A stretch of 32,465 nucleotides of DNA from positions 1-32,465 of the forward strand of contig SULG01000034.1 in assembly GCA_005524015.1 (NCBI GenBank), given 5' to 3'. The notes beneath the pieces are model-generated. The model saw nothing but the letters and a program-made list of their open reading frames with translations, was not told the origin of the DNA and did no database searches. A program made the position numbers and the translations under genes. This DNA comes from Candidatus Jettenia ecosi (GTDB taxonomy: Bacteria > Planctomycetota > Brocadiia > Brocadiales > Brocadiaceae). Shown in pieces: positions 14,154 through 23,205 of the stretch. Numbering within the stretch: position 1 is the first letter of the stretch; each line of letters opens with the position of its first letter.

Positions 14154-14711
14154 CTATTTCCGTATAACCTTTTTGATAGGTGTGCCGTATTCCCTTCTCC
14201 ACTCTACGCGCATAAATTTCATATTTTCGTGTTTTTTATATTCTACTTCTCCGTCATACGCCTTGAACAAGATAGATCCGATACGCTGCGCCAGGGTGCC
14301 TGTTGTGGTATGTATCTCAATTTCATTATTTTTTTCCTGAATCTTCATGATTCTTTTTAAAGGATTAAACGTCTTTGAGCGCTCATCCTCATGGCGGATA
14401 AGATTCATTATCTCTTGTTTATGCTCCTTGAGAAAATTGCCCTTCAGTTTTACGATGCCACCCGGCACATTTTCTTTTATCTTCTTGCATGCGGGACAGG
14501 TTACCCAGTTGACAGTTTTCAGCGCTTTTTTCTTTTCGTACAGTTTGGGGTCGAGAAACCATTTTTTATTCTGATAAACAGCGGTACAATCCTTACACAG
14601 AGAAACCGATGGCAATCCCTTTCCCTTCGGTGGCAGATAGGGGTCGTTCTCATTAGAAAGCTGACCTCTCGTATGCTTATTAAATCTTGATGCTTTTTTC
14701 ATGATATGCAT
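14154..14711 (-). CDS. Zinc-ribbon protein, BCAM0308/NMD3-like
   Basis: About 185 residues. Four cysteines in two pairs (C39-x2-C42 and C72-x2-C75) form a zinc ribbon. The basic N-terminus and the end of the protein (FMRVEWRREYGTPIKKVI) fit the BCAM0308 family, whose fold resembles the NMD3 N-terminus. These proteins commonly sit beside Hsp20 and Usp genes in anaerobic-respiration and stress clusters, as here; their function is not established. The start may be ATG 14711 or the in-frame ATG 14702; AGAGGAAA precedes both closely. Confidence 0.75.
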   Translation of the reverse strand: MHIMKKASRFNKHTRGQLSNENDPYLPPKGKGLPSVSLCKDCTAVYQNKKWFLDPKLYEKKKALKTVNWVTCPACKKIKENVPGGIVKLKGNFLKEHKQEIMNLIRHEDERSKTFNPLKRIMKIQEKNNEIEIHTTTGTLAQRIGSILFKAYDGEVEYKKHENMKFMRVEWRREYGTPIKKVIRK

Positions 14712-14793
14712 TTTCCTCTTATAAAATATTCCTGATTCTTTACCGATGACATGTTACACCCGTTATGATGCAGGGTAATTTTTATAACCTCTT

Positions 14794-15234
14794 TCAACCT
14801 CCCTTCACAGGAATCTTTTGTATTCCTGATTTCTCACATTTTGGCAAGATAATCTCAAGTATCCCCTTTTTATATTCTGCCTTTACCTGATGGAATTTTA
14901 CTGATGCAGGCAACGCAACAGACCTGGAAAAATATCCGCAACATCTTTCCAGAAGGTGATAGTTCTTTCCTTTTTCTTCTTTATCGGCCCTCTTTTCACC
15001 CTGAATTGTTAACGTATTGCCGATGATTGAAATAGTAATATCCTTTGGTTCAATTCCAGGCGCCTCCATCTTTATCGTAATGCATGTATCGTCTTCAGAG
15101 ACATCCAAAGGAGGCATCAACCCTGTTCCTACGGTTATATCTCCTTCCTGAAAATTACTTAAGAGTTTATTCATCTCATTCCTGAATGCATGTAATAGGG
15201 GTAAATAGGCCAATCTCTTTGTTACAGGCGACAT
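14794..15234 (-). CDS. Small heat-shock protein, Hsp20/alpha-crystallin
   Basis: 146 residues from ATG 15234, chosen because GGAGGA lies eight to nine bases upstream; a TTG at 15249 would fall inside that site. The alpha-crystallin domain runs from about residue 45: PPLDVSEDDTCITIKMEAPG, then ISIIGNTLTIQGEKRADKEE, YHLLERCCGYFSRSVALPAS and KAEYKKGILEIILPK. ATP-independent chaperone that holds unfolding proteins. Between the GH57 and zinc-ribbon genes. Confidence 0.92.
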   Translation of the reverse strand: MSPVTKRLAYLPLLHAFRNEMNKLLSNFQEGDITVGTGLMPPLDVSEDDTCITIKMEAPGIEPKDITISIIGNTLTIQGEKRADKEEKGKNYHLLERCCGYFSRSVALPASVKFHQVKAEYKKGILEIILPKCEKSGIQKIPVKGG

Positions 15235-15275
15235 GAAACATTCCTCCAAAATAGAAAAAAATCCGATGGTATGTC

Positions 15276-16862
15276 TTATTGGTAAATATGGTAATCAATA
15301 TCCGGAAAGATATTATCCTTACTTTCAATATCAGAGAGCCACATATCATCGACAGCGTTTGTCCGGATATCATCATACAGTTTTGTAAAACGGAAGAGGT
15401 GGTCTTTTGTCCTCTTTGCCGCATATTCCGCCATCTTCCCGGTTTTCATGATAAAAGCCCAGTCGCTGCTCTGTGCCAACAGAAGTTCCCGCGCAGCCTG
15501 ATTGAGCGCCCGGTTTTGTAATGAGTTTTCCTGCACGTGCGGATATGTTTTCACCAGCTCGACCATACGATCCGATGCCTTATGGAGGTGACGGTAAATC
15601 CAATCGTTGTTTTCATTCTGCCAATACTCATGATATCCCTTATATCCCCAACTCGAGAGAGAAGGTGTGGAAATCTGATTATCCGGATACATCTCAAGGT
15701 AATCTGATGGGGTAATGAGTGAGATTGTCTTCTGGTGAGATGCAATTTTTCTGAGTAAGGAATTAATCCAGTCAGGCCCTTCAAACCACCAATGGCCAAA
15801 GAGTTCTGCATCGTAGGGCGCCACAATAACAGGCTTCCGGTCCATGACCGATGCAAGATACTCTGCCTGTTTTTCCCGGTTAAAGAGAAAGTTTGCTGCA
15901 TGCTTAGAGGCCTTGTCTAAGGCATTTTCACGCAGATAGGGTTCTTTATGGTTGGTCTTGCCGGTGATCCGGTAATATTTAATGCCTATATTTGAACGCT
16001 TACCATCCCCGTGGAGATAGGGTTTTATGTAATCATAATCAAGGTCAAAACCCACATCCCGGTAAAATTCACGATAGGAGAAATCTCCGGGGTATCCTTC
16101 CTGAGAACTCCAAACCTGTTTGGAGGATTCCGCATCCCTTCCAAAAGCTGCTATACCTGAAGGGCAATAAATAGGGGCGTAAACACCATACCGGGGCCTG
16201 GGAGATGCGAAGAGAAGTCCGTGCGTTTCCAGGATAAAAAAACGGATATTTGCCTCCCTGAGTATCTGTTCTATCGCATGATCGTAAGCACATTCAGGCA
16301 GCCATATGCCCTGCGGCTTTTTACCAAAATGCTTCTCATAATGCTCTGTTGCTACATGAATTTGAGCGCGCAAAGCATTCATATTGTTACCGATAAGGGG
16401 TAAAAAACCGTGGGTAGCAGCACACGTTATTATCTCCAGTTTGCCCATATCCTGGAATTTCCTGAAAGCTTGAACAATATTTTGATGATATTTTTCCTCA
16501 TATACCTGTTTAGCGTTCTTGAAATACGTGTGATACATCTGTGCAAGTTTGTTAAATTCCGGTTGTTGTTTCGTTCTCCGTATCTCTTTTTCAGCCAGCT
16601 CGATCCGTTTATCGATATACCGGATATAGCGGGATTGTAAAAGCGCATCGGTGAGCATAGAAATCAGTGGGGGGGTCAGGGACATCGTTAAACGAAAGTC
16701 AATCCCATCCTCAATCAGTTTATCAAAGACGTTAATAAGGGGAATATAGGTTTCCGTAATAGATTCGAAAAGCCAATCCTCTTCCAGATATTCATGATAT
16801 TCCGGATGACGGACAAACGGCAGGTGTGCGTGCAAAATGAGTGACAGGTAGCCTTTTCCCAT
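15276..16862 (-). CDS. GH57 1,4-alpha-glucan branching enzyme (DUF1957 type)
   Basis: 528 residues, typical of GH57 branching enzymes of the TK1436 group. Conserved regions in order: ILHAHLPFVRHPE (10-21), ATHGFLPL (about 149), GIWLPECAYDHA with the probable nucleophile E190, ILETHGL (210), and PYDAELFGHWWFEG with the probable acid D351. It cuts alpha-1,4 chains and makes alpha-1,6 branches in glycogen-like reserves. The start ATG 16862 follows AAGGAA and lies 22 bp after the DUF4912 gene, a pairing also known in other bacteria. Confidence 0.9.
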   Translation of the reverse strand: MGKGYLSLILHAHLPFVRHPEYHEYLEEDWLFESITETYIPLINVFDKLIEDGIDFRLTMSLTPPLISMLTDALLQSRYIRYIDKRIELAEKEIRRTKQQPEFNKLAQMYHTYFKNAKQVYEEKYHQNIVQAFRKFQDMGKLEIITCAATHGFLPLIGNNMNALRAQIHVATEHYEKHFGKKPQGIWLPECAYDHAIEQILREANIRFFILETHGLLFASPRPRYGVYAPIYCPSGIAAFGRDAESSKQVWSSQEGYPGDFSYREFYRDVGFDLDYDYIKPYLHGDGKRSNIGIKYYRITGKTNHKEPYLRENALDKASKHAANFLFNREKQAEYLASVMDRKPVIVAPYDAELFGHWWFEGPDWINSLLRKIASHQKTISLITPSDYLEMYPDNQISTPSLSSWGYKGYHEYWQNENNDWIYRHLHKASDRMVELVKTYPHVQENSLQNRALNQAARELLLAQSSDWAFIMKTGKMAEYAAKRTKDHLFRFTKLYDDIRTNAVDDMWLSDIESKDNIFPDIDYHIYQ

Positions 16863-16884
16863 ACGCTATATTCCTTAGTAAACG

Positions 16885-17847
16885 TTAAGTTCTTGAAAGA
16901 TTTGCAGGCGATGATATGGCCTCTTTGAGCATTTCCTGCCAATCCTTATGCGCCCTCTCAAATACGGATTCACTGATTCCGAGGCCTACAGGGATGAATG
17001 CCTTTTTGTAAAGCTCTTCAATATACATCCACTCTCTGTCAATTACCTCTGATACGCCTGCAGGAGGAGTCCTGATGATATTGGATCTTGCCAGGATACG
17101 GAATGTTCCATTCGGGGTAAGGAATCCGATATCAACACAAAAGGATGTATCTGGTTTATCCGCGTAAATATACCAGCTCTGCGCGCCGGCGGGAATTTCA
17201 ATATCAAAACAGGTATTGGCGTTATTGCCGTTAAAGATTATATTCGTCACATCATAGACCCTTACTACCATTTTTACATTACGCGCCAGGGCGCCAAGGG
17301 TACTCAACACCGTATCTCTTACGTTCTTCCTTATCTCCCAATAAGTAAAAAGATAGGATGGATCCCGCGCCATTAATACAATCTGATTATCCTGGTAACC
17401 AACCGGAAGCTCTGGTGTAATCTGCGGAGAAAAGACCTTTTTTTCTTCAAGTACGTGTTGAACCTCTTTCTCCCTGTCATATGCTGCCTCATAATCACTT
17501 ACCGGTTTATCCTTACCGGCAACTTCCTGTTCTTGTTGTTTTTCTTCAGGAATACCAGGAAGCTCTGGAATTGCCGGAACGCTTACGGTTTCTTTTTCTC
17601 CGGTTCTGTAAGGGGATTTTTTCAACTCCTCAGAAGGGATTTCCTGCATATCTGGCCACATATCTTCATTAGTAACCCCCCATTCCTGCTCAGGAGCCTC
17701 TCCATGAGATGAGATGTCGGCCATACCAAAAAACCTGTTCCAGATAAGTCTGATGTAATCTTTTACCTTTTTCCAAAGTATCCCGCAAATGGCCTTGATA
17801 ACTTCAAGAGTAAGGAAAAATATCTCTTTTATAATTTTTTTATCCAT
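16885..17847 (-). CDS. DUF4912 domain protein
   Basis: 320 residues. An amphipathic to hydrophobic N-terminus (about 1-40) may associate with the membrane, followed by an acidic, Glu/Pro-rich linker (about 45-140). The C-terminal 170 residues hold the DUF4912 domain: IVLMARDPSYLFTYWEI, then KMVVRVYDVT, SWYIYADKPD and TPNGTFRILARSN. DUF4912 has a beta-sandwich look and often lies next to GH57 genes, as here, so a role in glucan binding or enzyme positioning is plausible. No clear ribosome site precedes the start. Confidence 0.85.
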   Translation of the reverse strand: MDKKIIKEIFFLTLEVIKAICGILWKKVKDYIRLIWNRFFGMADISSHGEAPEQEWGVTNEDMWPDMQEIPSEELKKSPYRTGEKETVSVPAIPELPGIPEEKQQEQEVAGKDKPVSDYEAAYDREKEVQHVLEEKKVFSPQITPELPVGYQDNQIVLMARDPSYLFTYWEIRKNVRDTVLSTLGALARNVKMVVRVYDVTNIIFNGNNANTCFDIEIPAGAQSWYIYADKPDTSFCVDIGFLTPNGTFRILARSNIIRTPPAGVSEVIDREWMYIEELYKKAFIPVGLGISESVFERAHKDWQEMLKEAISSPANLSRT

Positions 17848-18146
17848 AAGAGGAGTAATCCATAATCAAATTCTGATTTTTATCATGAAGTTTTTGCCTT
17901 TATTTAAATAATGGCAAAATACAAACTTAACCGGGATATTCTATTTAAAAAAATTATATATCAAATAACAGCGAACGGTCAATAAAATTCAATGAGAGAA
18001 ATACTCCTGTTGCTTTTTTCCTGATCTGATATTTGAGCTTGACAAAGACTTGCCATTCGGTAATAATCGCACTGCCACGAACAAATAATGAAAATTATAT
18101 TCTGAATAAAATCTTTAATAGCCAGACATCCGGAGGCATTGTATTT

Positions 18147-18986
18147 ATGATACAGCAAATTCTTGTCCCTACTGATGGTTCTGAAAACAGCCTTACAGCC
18201 GCTGATTACGCAATACACATAGCACAACTATTTCATGCCAGTATTCGGGGGCTATTTGTCAAAGACGTAAAGATATTAACCGGTCCTCTGATCCATGATA
18301 TTGGAACAAGTATTGGGGGCGCTGTTCCTTATGGAACATTTAACCAGACTATCCGGGGTGTATTGGAATCGCAGGCAGATGCAGCCCTGAACCTGGTAGA
18401 AGGAAAATGCACCAAGTCTGGGATACCATTTAGCCGGGAGATACGGGAAGGCGTTGTAAGCCGTGAAATTGTTAAATCTGCCGAGAGTTGCGATCTGGTT
18501 GCTATGGGAAGAATGGGAACTCATGCTGAATGGCGCGATGTGTTTTTAGGCACTACGGTGGAATTCGTAGTACGGCAGACCCATAGACCGGTGCTTATCA
18601 CACCGTCCGAATTCAGATCTTTTAAAAGAACGCTGATTGCTTATGATGGAAGCTCCTATGCAGATAAGGCGCTGCGGAGCGGCGCCGAGATAGCAAAGGC
18701 CATGAAGTTGCCTGTAACGGTGGTATGTGTATCAGATAAGAAAGAGGATGCCCTGGAGAAGCTGACACGAGCGAGGACCTTTCTGGAAAGTTACCAGCTT
18801 ACGGTAGAGACGATTACAAAGGGGGGATATGATCATGCAGGTGGGATTCTGGAAGTATGCAATGATGAAACGGATCTCCTGGTTATGGGTGCCTATGGCC
18901 ATTCAAGGATTCAGGAAATGATTCTGGGAAGTACCACCGTAAGGGTAATGAGAGCCACAAGCTGCCCGATTTTATTATGCCGATAA
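18147..18986 (+). CDS. Tandem universal stress protein (two Usp domains)
   Basis: 279 residues from ATG 18147, preceded by GGAGG at 18132; the frame upstream to 18033 is unlike Usp. Domain 1 starts QQILVPTDGSENSLTAADYA and ends GRMGTHAEWRDVFLGTTVEF. Domain 2 starts RTLIAYDGSSYADKALRSG and ends GAYGHSRIQEMILGSTTVRV. Both keep the G-2X-G-9/10X-G-S/T nucleotide motif, best in domain 2. It is divergent from the DUF4912-GH57-Hsp20 run, so 17848-18146 should contain two opposed promoters, though none is clear to me. Confidence 0.9.
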   Translation: MIQQILVPTDGSENSLTAADYAIHIAQLFHASIRGLFVKDVKILTGPLIHDIGTSIGGAVPYGTFNQTIRGVLESQADAALNLVEGKCTKSGIPFSREIREGVVSREIVKSAESCDLVAMGRMGTHAEWRDVFLGTTVEFVVRQTHRPVLITPSEFRSFKRTLIAYDGSSYADKALRSGAEIAKAMKLPVTVVCVSDKKEDALEKLTRARTFLESYQLTVETITKGGYDHAGGILEVCNDETDLLVMGAYGHSRIQEMILGSTTVRVMRATSCPILLCR

Positions 18987-19317
18987 CATAGGTATCTCTG
19001 GATTGTTTCCGTACATCATAAGTACCTGACCACAAGTTTTTGTACATTCTCTTTGTCAGGAGAATATAGAATTCAGGAGACAGAATCCAGAAGACAGGAT
19101 ACACAATGCTTGATGCACGATATTCTATCTTCTGACTTCTGTTGATAACGAGGAATATACAAAAACTTATAGTCGGGTATTTAATTGCTCAAAATAAGAT
19201 GCAAAACTGTGTGAAGTGGTACTTGTTCCATGATTGGCAACTATTTCTCCTCTCCGTGCGACTACAGATAAAATCGCCAAGAGCCTTGTCCTGCATCGGC
19301 TCTGTTTTTGTCATAAA
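18987..19317. other. Gene gap, no gene seen
   Basis: A degenerate AGAATTCAGGAGACAGAA-like repeat with a partial inverted partner occupies about 19062-19140. Frames through this gap have no ribosome sites or known motifs. Confidence 0.5.
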
Positions 19318-19340
19318 GGGGCAGGTTTAAAACCTGCCCC
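19318..19340 (-). terminator. Perfect hairpin downstream of the BNR-repeat gene
   Basis: GGGGCAGGTTT and AAACCTGCCCC with one central base form a perfect 23-bp palindrome, 24 bp past the stop at 19365. There is no T-run on the minus strand, and GGGGCAGGTTT hairpins are also a common dispersed repeat, so terminator function is probable but not certain. Confidence 0.5.
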
Positions 19341-19364
19341 TACTACTACCAAAGGCATCCTGAT

Positions 19365-21113
19365 TTAAGGTATTTTCTGAAACTGGATATTTGCATCCCC
19401 TAAGGTATTATCACTCCAGTTGGTAATAAAACCAGATGTTGATGTTCCTGCGCTATCAGAAGATGGAGCTTCGTAATTTGACATGTAGTGGTCATCGAAC
19501 AAATCATCTTCCCAACCGGTGATGGCCGGAAAAGAACCACTCATTGATGACTGGCTTGTCCAGGTATTTCCACTGTCGCTGGAAATAGCACGCCAAAAAC
19601 GTATGGTAAAGTTCCTTTTTATATCATGTCTGCGATCATAGAACGTGACCAGTATCCTGCCTGTATTCTTTTCCACCGCAATACCTGGCATGAACTGATC
19701 AATTTTTGCATTTGCAGAGTCACTATTCACCTTGATAGGGTCTGTCCAGGTTGAACCTCCATCGGTAGAACGCCTGAAGTAGATGTTGGAAAAGTTGTAA
19801 TAACCGCACTCCCCAAATGAGTCTGGTAATGATGGACCTCTCCCATCCTGGTAGGCCACATAAACATTGCCGTTCTTTGGATTTACTGCCAATCCGGAAT
19901 TATCCATGAAGTTACTGAAATTTCCTTGCATACGAAAGCCGTCACCGCAGCCCACAATATCGGTGACCTGTACCGGAGCTGAAAAGGTATCTCCATTATC
20001 TGTGGATTTTCTTATCTTAATGCGCCGGTTGCCGCATGGAAATGTATCATATTCTTCCCAGGTTACATAAATTGTGCCATTTGGCGCTGGAAGCGGAGAA
20101 AAAGCTACCTGCGAACCCTGAACTGTTCCATAATAGCCAGCAGTGCCAATAACTATAGGCGCCGACCATGCAGCCCCTCCATTAACAGATTTAACGAATT
20201 CGATTGTATCAAGAGAAGGGTTAATGCTGGTGTACGTTACATAAATCGTATCAGTAGCAGCGCTGTTACCAGGTTTTACAGCCATCCATGGCTTATCTAA
20301 TACGTAGCTGGGATAACCGCCAGTAGGTTTTTGAACTGCGGGGACTGCCGATCCAAACGTTTCACCACCATCCAGAGATCTAACAACAGAGATAGCGCTT
20401 TGTATGACGAAACCACCCGAAATTGTTCGCTTATAAAGCGTTGAAGTGCTACTGCAATAGAAACGCTCAGGACTCGCGCACGCTGTTTTAACATCACCCA
20501 TGAGGTCTTGAAATACTATGCCCTGAGGGTTGGGGTAGGGAGTCATTACTCCTTTATCTATGAAAGTTGGCGCGGCGGTTGCGGGGTTGGTTGAACGTGA
20601 CCACCCGATAAAGCTAAAATTTCCGCAAGCTGCAGGATCAATGAATGTACGCACAAAGCTTCCGGAGTCGTTAAAGGCTATAATGGCATTTGTTCCACAC
20701 CATGCAGAGCTCGTTTGGCTTTGAGTCATTCCGGCAAACCTGGATAAGAAATCGTCTGAAGAATTAAAATCACTTCCGGGTGTAAATATGTTGTATTGAG
20801 AGGCCTTCCTCGGAGAACTCCCTTTTTCCATCACTTTTTCCAAAACAGGTTTGAGCTTATCCCATTTTTCTCCAAGCCCAATAAGTCTTTGATTTCCAGC
20901 AGAAAGCAGCTTAACCTTTTCCCCAAGTTGTTCCTTCATGATATTCCCGTAGTTAGCAAGTTGTTCAAGGTGTTCTAATTGGGTTCCCGGAAGAGAGACC
21001 CCAATTCCTTGCTGTGTATGAGTATCGGCGCTATCAACGTGCATATCTGCCAAAACAGAGGCTGTCCCCAATAAACCTGTAATCAAACCGCATACTACTA
21101 TATTTTTCTTCAT
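19365..21113 (-). CDS. Secreted BNR/Asp-box (sialidase-fold) protein
   Basis: 582 residues, start supported by AGGAGGGG. Signal peptide MKKNIVVCGLITGLLGTASV with cleavage near SVLA-D. A helical stretch (about 40-100) precedes a beta-propeller domain holding five Asp-box motifs: RSLDGGETF, SVNGGAAWS, STDNGDTFS, STDGGSTWT and SSDSGNTWT. Asp-box propellers include sialidases but also many non-enzymatic surface proteins. I do not see a full sialidase arginine triad or FRIP motif, so sugar hydrolysis is not claimed. Single gene, own likely terminator. Confidence 0.85.
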   Translation of the reverse strand: MKKNIVVCGLITGLLGTASVLADMHVDSADTHTQQGIGVSLPGTQLEHLEQLANYGNIMKEQLGEKVKLLSAGNQRLIGLGEKWDKLKPVLEKVMEKGSSPRKASQYNIFTPGSDFNSSDDFLSRFAGMTQSQTSSAWCGTNAIIAFNDSGSFVRTFIDPAACGNFSFIGWSRSTNPATAAPTFIDKGVMTPYPNPQGIVFQDLMGDVKTACASPERFYCSSTSTLYKRTISGGFVIQSAISVVRSLDGGETFGSAVPAVQKPTGGYPSYVLDKPWMAVKPGNSAATDTIYVTYTSINPSLDTIEFVKSVNGGAAWSAPIVIGTAGYYGTVQGSQVAFSPLPAPNGTIYVTWEEYDTFPCGNRRIKIRKSTDNGDTFSAPVQVTDIVGCGDGFRMQGNFSNFMDNSGLAVNPKNGNVYVAYQDGRGPSLPDSFGECGYYNFSNIYFRRSTDGGSTWTDPIKVNSDSANAKIDQFMPGIAVEKNTGRILVTFYDRRHDIKRNFTIRFWRAISSDSGNTWTSQSSMSGSFPAITGWEDDLFDDHYMSNYEAPSSDSAGTSTSGFITNWSDNTLGDANIQFQKIP

Positions 21114-21570
21114 GTAATACTTCCCCTCCTGGACAATGATATTATTTTCATATGCTCACACTGTTTACCGTTCAAATAGGTATCATTATATCGCCAACAC
21201 CTCCTTTCATACGTTCAACAGAGATTCCAAATTTACAGCTTGAAAACACCATGAAGCACACGAAGCACATGAAGAATGAGGAAGTTCCAATAAATTCCCT
21301 CCCGATAGGGGATTTAGGGATGTGCTGATACCGTCACATGCTTCGATTCTCATGTAATGCTTACATTGCCGGACGGTTCTTTCTGAACACTCAATGGTTA
21401 CGGTTTTTGGTATTTTCTCTCTCTGCTTTTTATCCGTTCAATATCAGTAAAGACGCAAAACCTTGCGTCTCTACGTCCTTTTTTCTTCGTGCACTTTGTG
21501 CTTCTTTCTTTGTGTACTTCGTGGTTTACCTTTCCTGAAAAATAAACGCTTTTGGCTACAGAAACGTTTA
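21114..21570. other. Gene gap with hairpin repeat at 21451-21474
   Basis: 21451-21474 is the GACGCAAAACCTTGCGTCTC hairpin family seen at 12274-12301. Short ACGAAGCACA-like words recur near 21255 and 21490 in opposite orientation. I see no gene. Confidence 0.5.
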
Positions 21571-22722
21571 TTACCGGATTTGTTTTTCCATAGCTTCCTT
21601 TACCATCTCCCTGTTTTCGTGGGCCTTTACGTAATAATTTGGTTTGATTTCAATAGCTTTTTGAAAAGCGAGAAGTGCTTCCTCGTATTTTTGTTCTCTC
21701 ATGTAGACACATCCTATGTTGTTATATGCTCCCGCTTCATCTCCGCCTTTTTTAAATGCAGTAAAGGCCTCATCGTACCTGTTCAACCTGCATAAGGCCA
21801 AGCCTAAATTGTTGTAAAATATCTGGTTTGCTGGTTCAATCTTTAACGCTGTGGTTAGGGCTTCTACTGATTTTTCATATTCCCCTTTTAAATAATATGA
21901 CATTCCCAGATTGTTATACAGGATACTTGCATTTGGATTAATTTTGATAGCATTATGATATTCGTTGATAGCAACTTCAAATTCTCCCTGGCGATCGTGA
22001 ATTATTCCAAGAAGAGTGTACGACTGCCACCGTTCCGGATCAAGATGTATGGCCTGCCTGAAGTATTCTTTCGCTGTATCAAAGTCGCTTTTGACAATGA
22101 ATACCATACCCTTACCCTCGTAAGCAGGTGCGTTAAGAGGGTCATTTTTCACAATTTCCTCAAACTCTCTCATTGCTTCGTCAGTCAATCCCCTTCTGAG
22201 AAAGAGGCGTCCTGTTTTATTACGTATACCCGTTTGTTTTGGGTCTAAATGAAGGGCCTTATCATACTGGATGAAAGCCATTCCAATATTACCCCGTTTC
22301 AGATAATCGTCTCCCAGTTTCTCATATCCCTCTGCCGTCATTTCAGGTACTTTCTTTGAAATCTCCTTTTCAATATCTATTGAAGTTTCTTGTTTCTGCA
22401 GTTCCATCGCTCTTCTGTATTCGCTCTGTTCTTTGAGAGTATTCTGCTGATTTTTTTGTGTAGCGCATCCAAACATATTACCTGTTATAGTTAACATAAG
22501 AAGAATGATTAGGATGTATATATATCTTATATTCGGATTTGATTTTCCTGTTGATATCTTTTTATGATGAATCATATCTTTACTTGCAAATGCTTTGACC
22601 CTAGTATCTGTTAAATCAGGCATATTTGTTTCTTCTACTTTTCGAATTTTTGATTTTTGTCGAATTATTTGATAGGTATTATCAGGGTTACCTTTAAAAT
22701 GGCTGTCTGTATTGGTTACCAT
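21571..22722 (-). CDS. TadD-like TPR protein, probable lipoprotein
   Basis: 383 residues, start supported by GGAG nine bases upstream. A cytoplasmic-like lead of about 65 residues is followed by a hydrophobic helix (YIYILIILLMLTITGNMFGC) ending in a cysteine in lipobox-like context. The remainder is a run of about seven TPR units (AEGYEKLGDDYLKRGNIGMA; AYEGKGMVFIVKSDFD; SYTLLGIIHDRQGEFE; ILYNNLGMSYYLKGEYE; and others). TadD lipoproteins help assemble the Tad secretin, and a tad locus lies just upstream. The long lead before the lipobox is odd, so the true start may be MIHHKKIS (residue 50). Confidence 0.75.
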   Translation of the reverse strand: MVTNTDSHFKGNPDNTYQIIRQKSKIRKVEETNMPDLTDTRVKAFASKDMIHHKKISTGKSNPNIRYIYILIILLMLTITGNMFGCATQKNQQNTLKEQSEYRRAMELQKQETSIDIEKEISKKVPEMTAEGYEKLGDDYLKRGNIGMAFIQYDKALHLDPKQTGIRNKTGRLFLRRGLTDEAMREFEEIVKNDPLNAPAYEGKGMVFIVKSDFDTAKEYFRQAIHLDPERWQSYTLLGIIHDRQGEFEVAINEYHNAIKINPNASILYNNLGMSYYLKGEYEKSVEALTTALKIEPANQIFYNNLGLALCRLNRYDEAFTAFKKGGDEAGAYNNIGCVYMREQKYEEALLAFQKAIEIKPNYYVKAHENREMVKEAMEKQIR

Positions 22723-22975
22723 ATTGTCATCTCCATTTATGGGTTGAGATTTAACTACGGCATGTTGAACTTATTTCAAGATATTGTTTATGTGAGGACC
22801 TTAATGCTTATTGAGTTCTCCCCAAAAAATGCCGTTTAGGAAGTTGTTAAGACAAATATTAAAGAAGGCCAGACGATCAGATCTGAGGAGCCTAATAGCT
22901 CTACAATGTCGTGAAAGAAAAAAAGTTGCGAACATCAAAAGATATTGTTAAGTGACGGAAGTCCTATAAAGTTTT

Positions 22976-23003
22976 GTGGCTATTGGGTTAACTCAATAGC
23001 CAC
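22976..23003 (+). terminator. 10-bp perfect hairpin ahead of the IS fragment
   Basis: GTGGCTATTG and its complement CAATAGCCAC enclose an 8-base loop and are followed on the plus strand by a CTTCTATTTTTA run. No plus-strand gene precedes it, so it may be an insulating terminator carried at the 5' end of the insertion sequence. Confidence 0.45.
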
Positions 23004-23039
23004 CTTCTATTTTTACTCATAAACAGAGAGAGATGGTCA

Positions 23040-23171
23040 ATGAATAAAAGAAATACTATCATTTCTCAACTGGTGGATTTCTTACTAATGCATGAGTTTC
23101 GTAAATGTGTTCTGCGTTATGGCAATAATTACAAAATAAAAGCTTTTTCATTATATAAATATTGTCAATAG
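23040..23171 (+). pseudogene. Truncated IS4-type transposase N-terminus (DUF4372)
   Basis: 43 codons (MNKRNTIISQLVDFLLMHEF, then RKCVLRYGNNYKIKAFS) match the start of DUF4372-type IS4 transposases, where the sequence usually runs on from KAFS into a tryptophan-rich stretch. Here it turns into LYKYCQ and a stop, and no more transposase follows before the lipoprotein gene at 23206. It is a remnant, too short to be active. The element's left end probably lies between 22840 and 23000, and this stretch has no other gene. Confidence 0.65.
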
Positions 23172-23205
23172 TCCAGATGTGCCTTCTCTGCACTTCTCCC
23201 CAAGG

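Noticed and set aside
19142-19330. 62-codon plus-strand frame
   Set aside because: Crosses a degenerate repeat and the palindrome at 19318-19340; no ribosome site or recognisable domain.
22840-23003. c-di-GMP or other known riboswitch near the hairpin
   Set aside because: Some words recall GEMM-type aptamers, but the conserved core is missing and no gene lies downstream in a fitting position.
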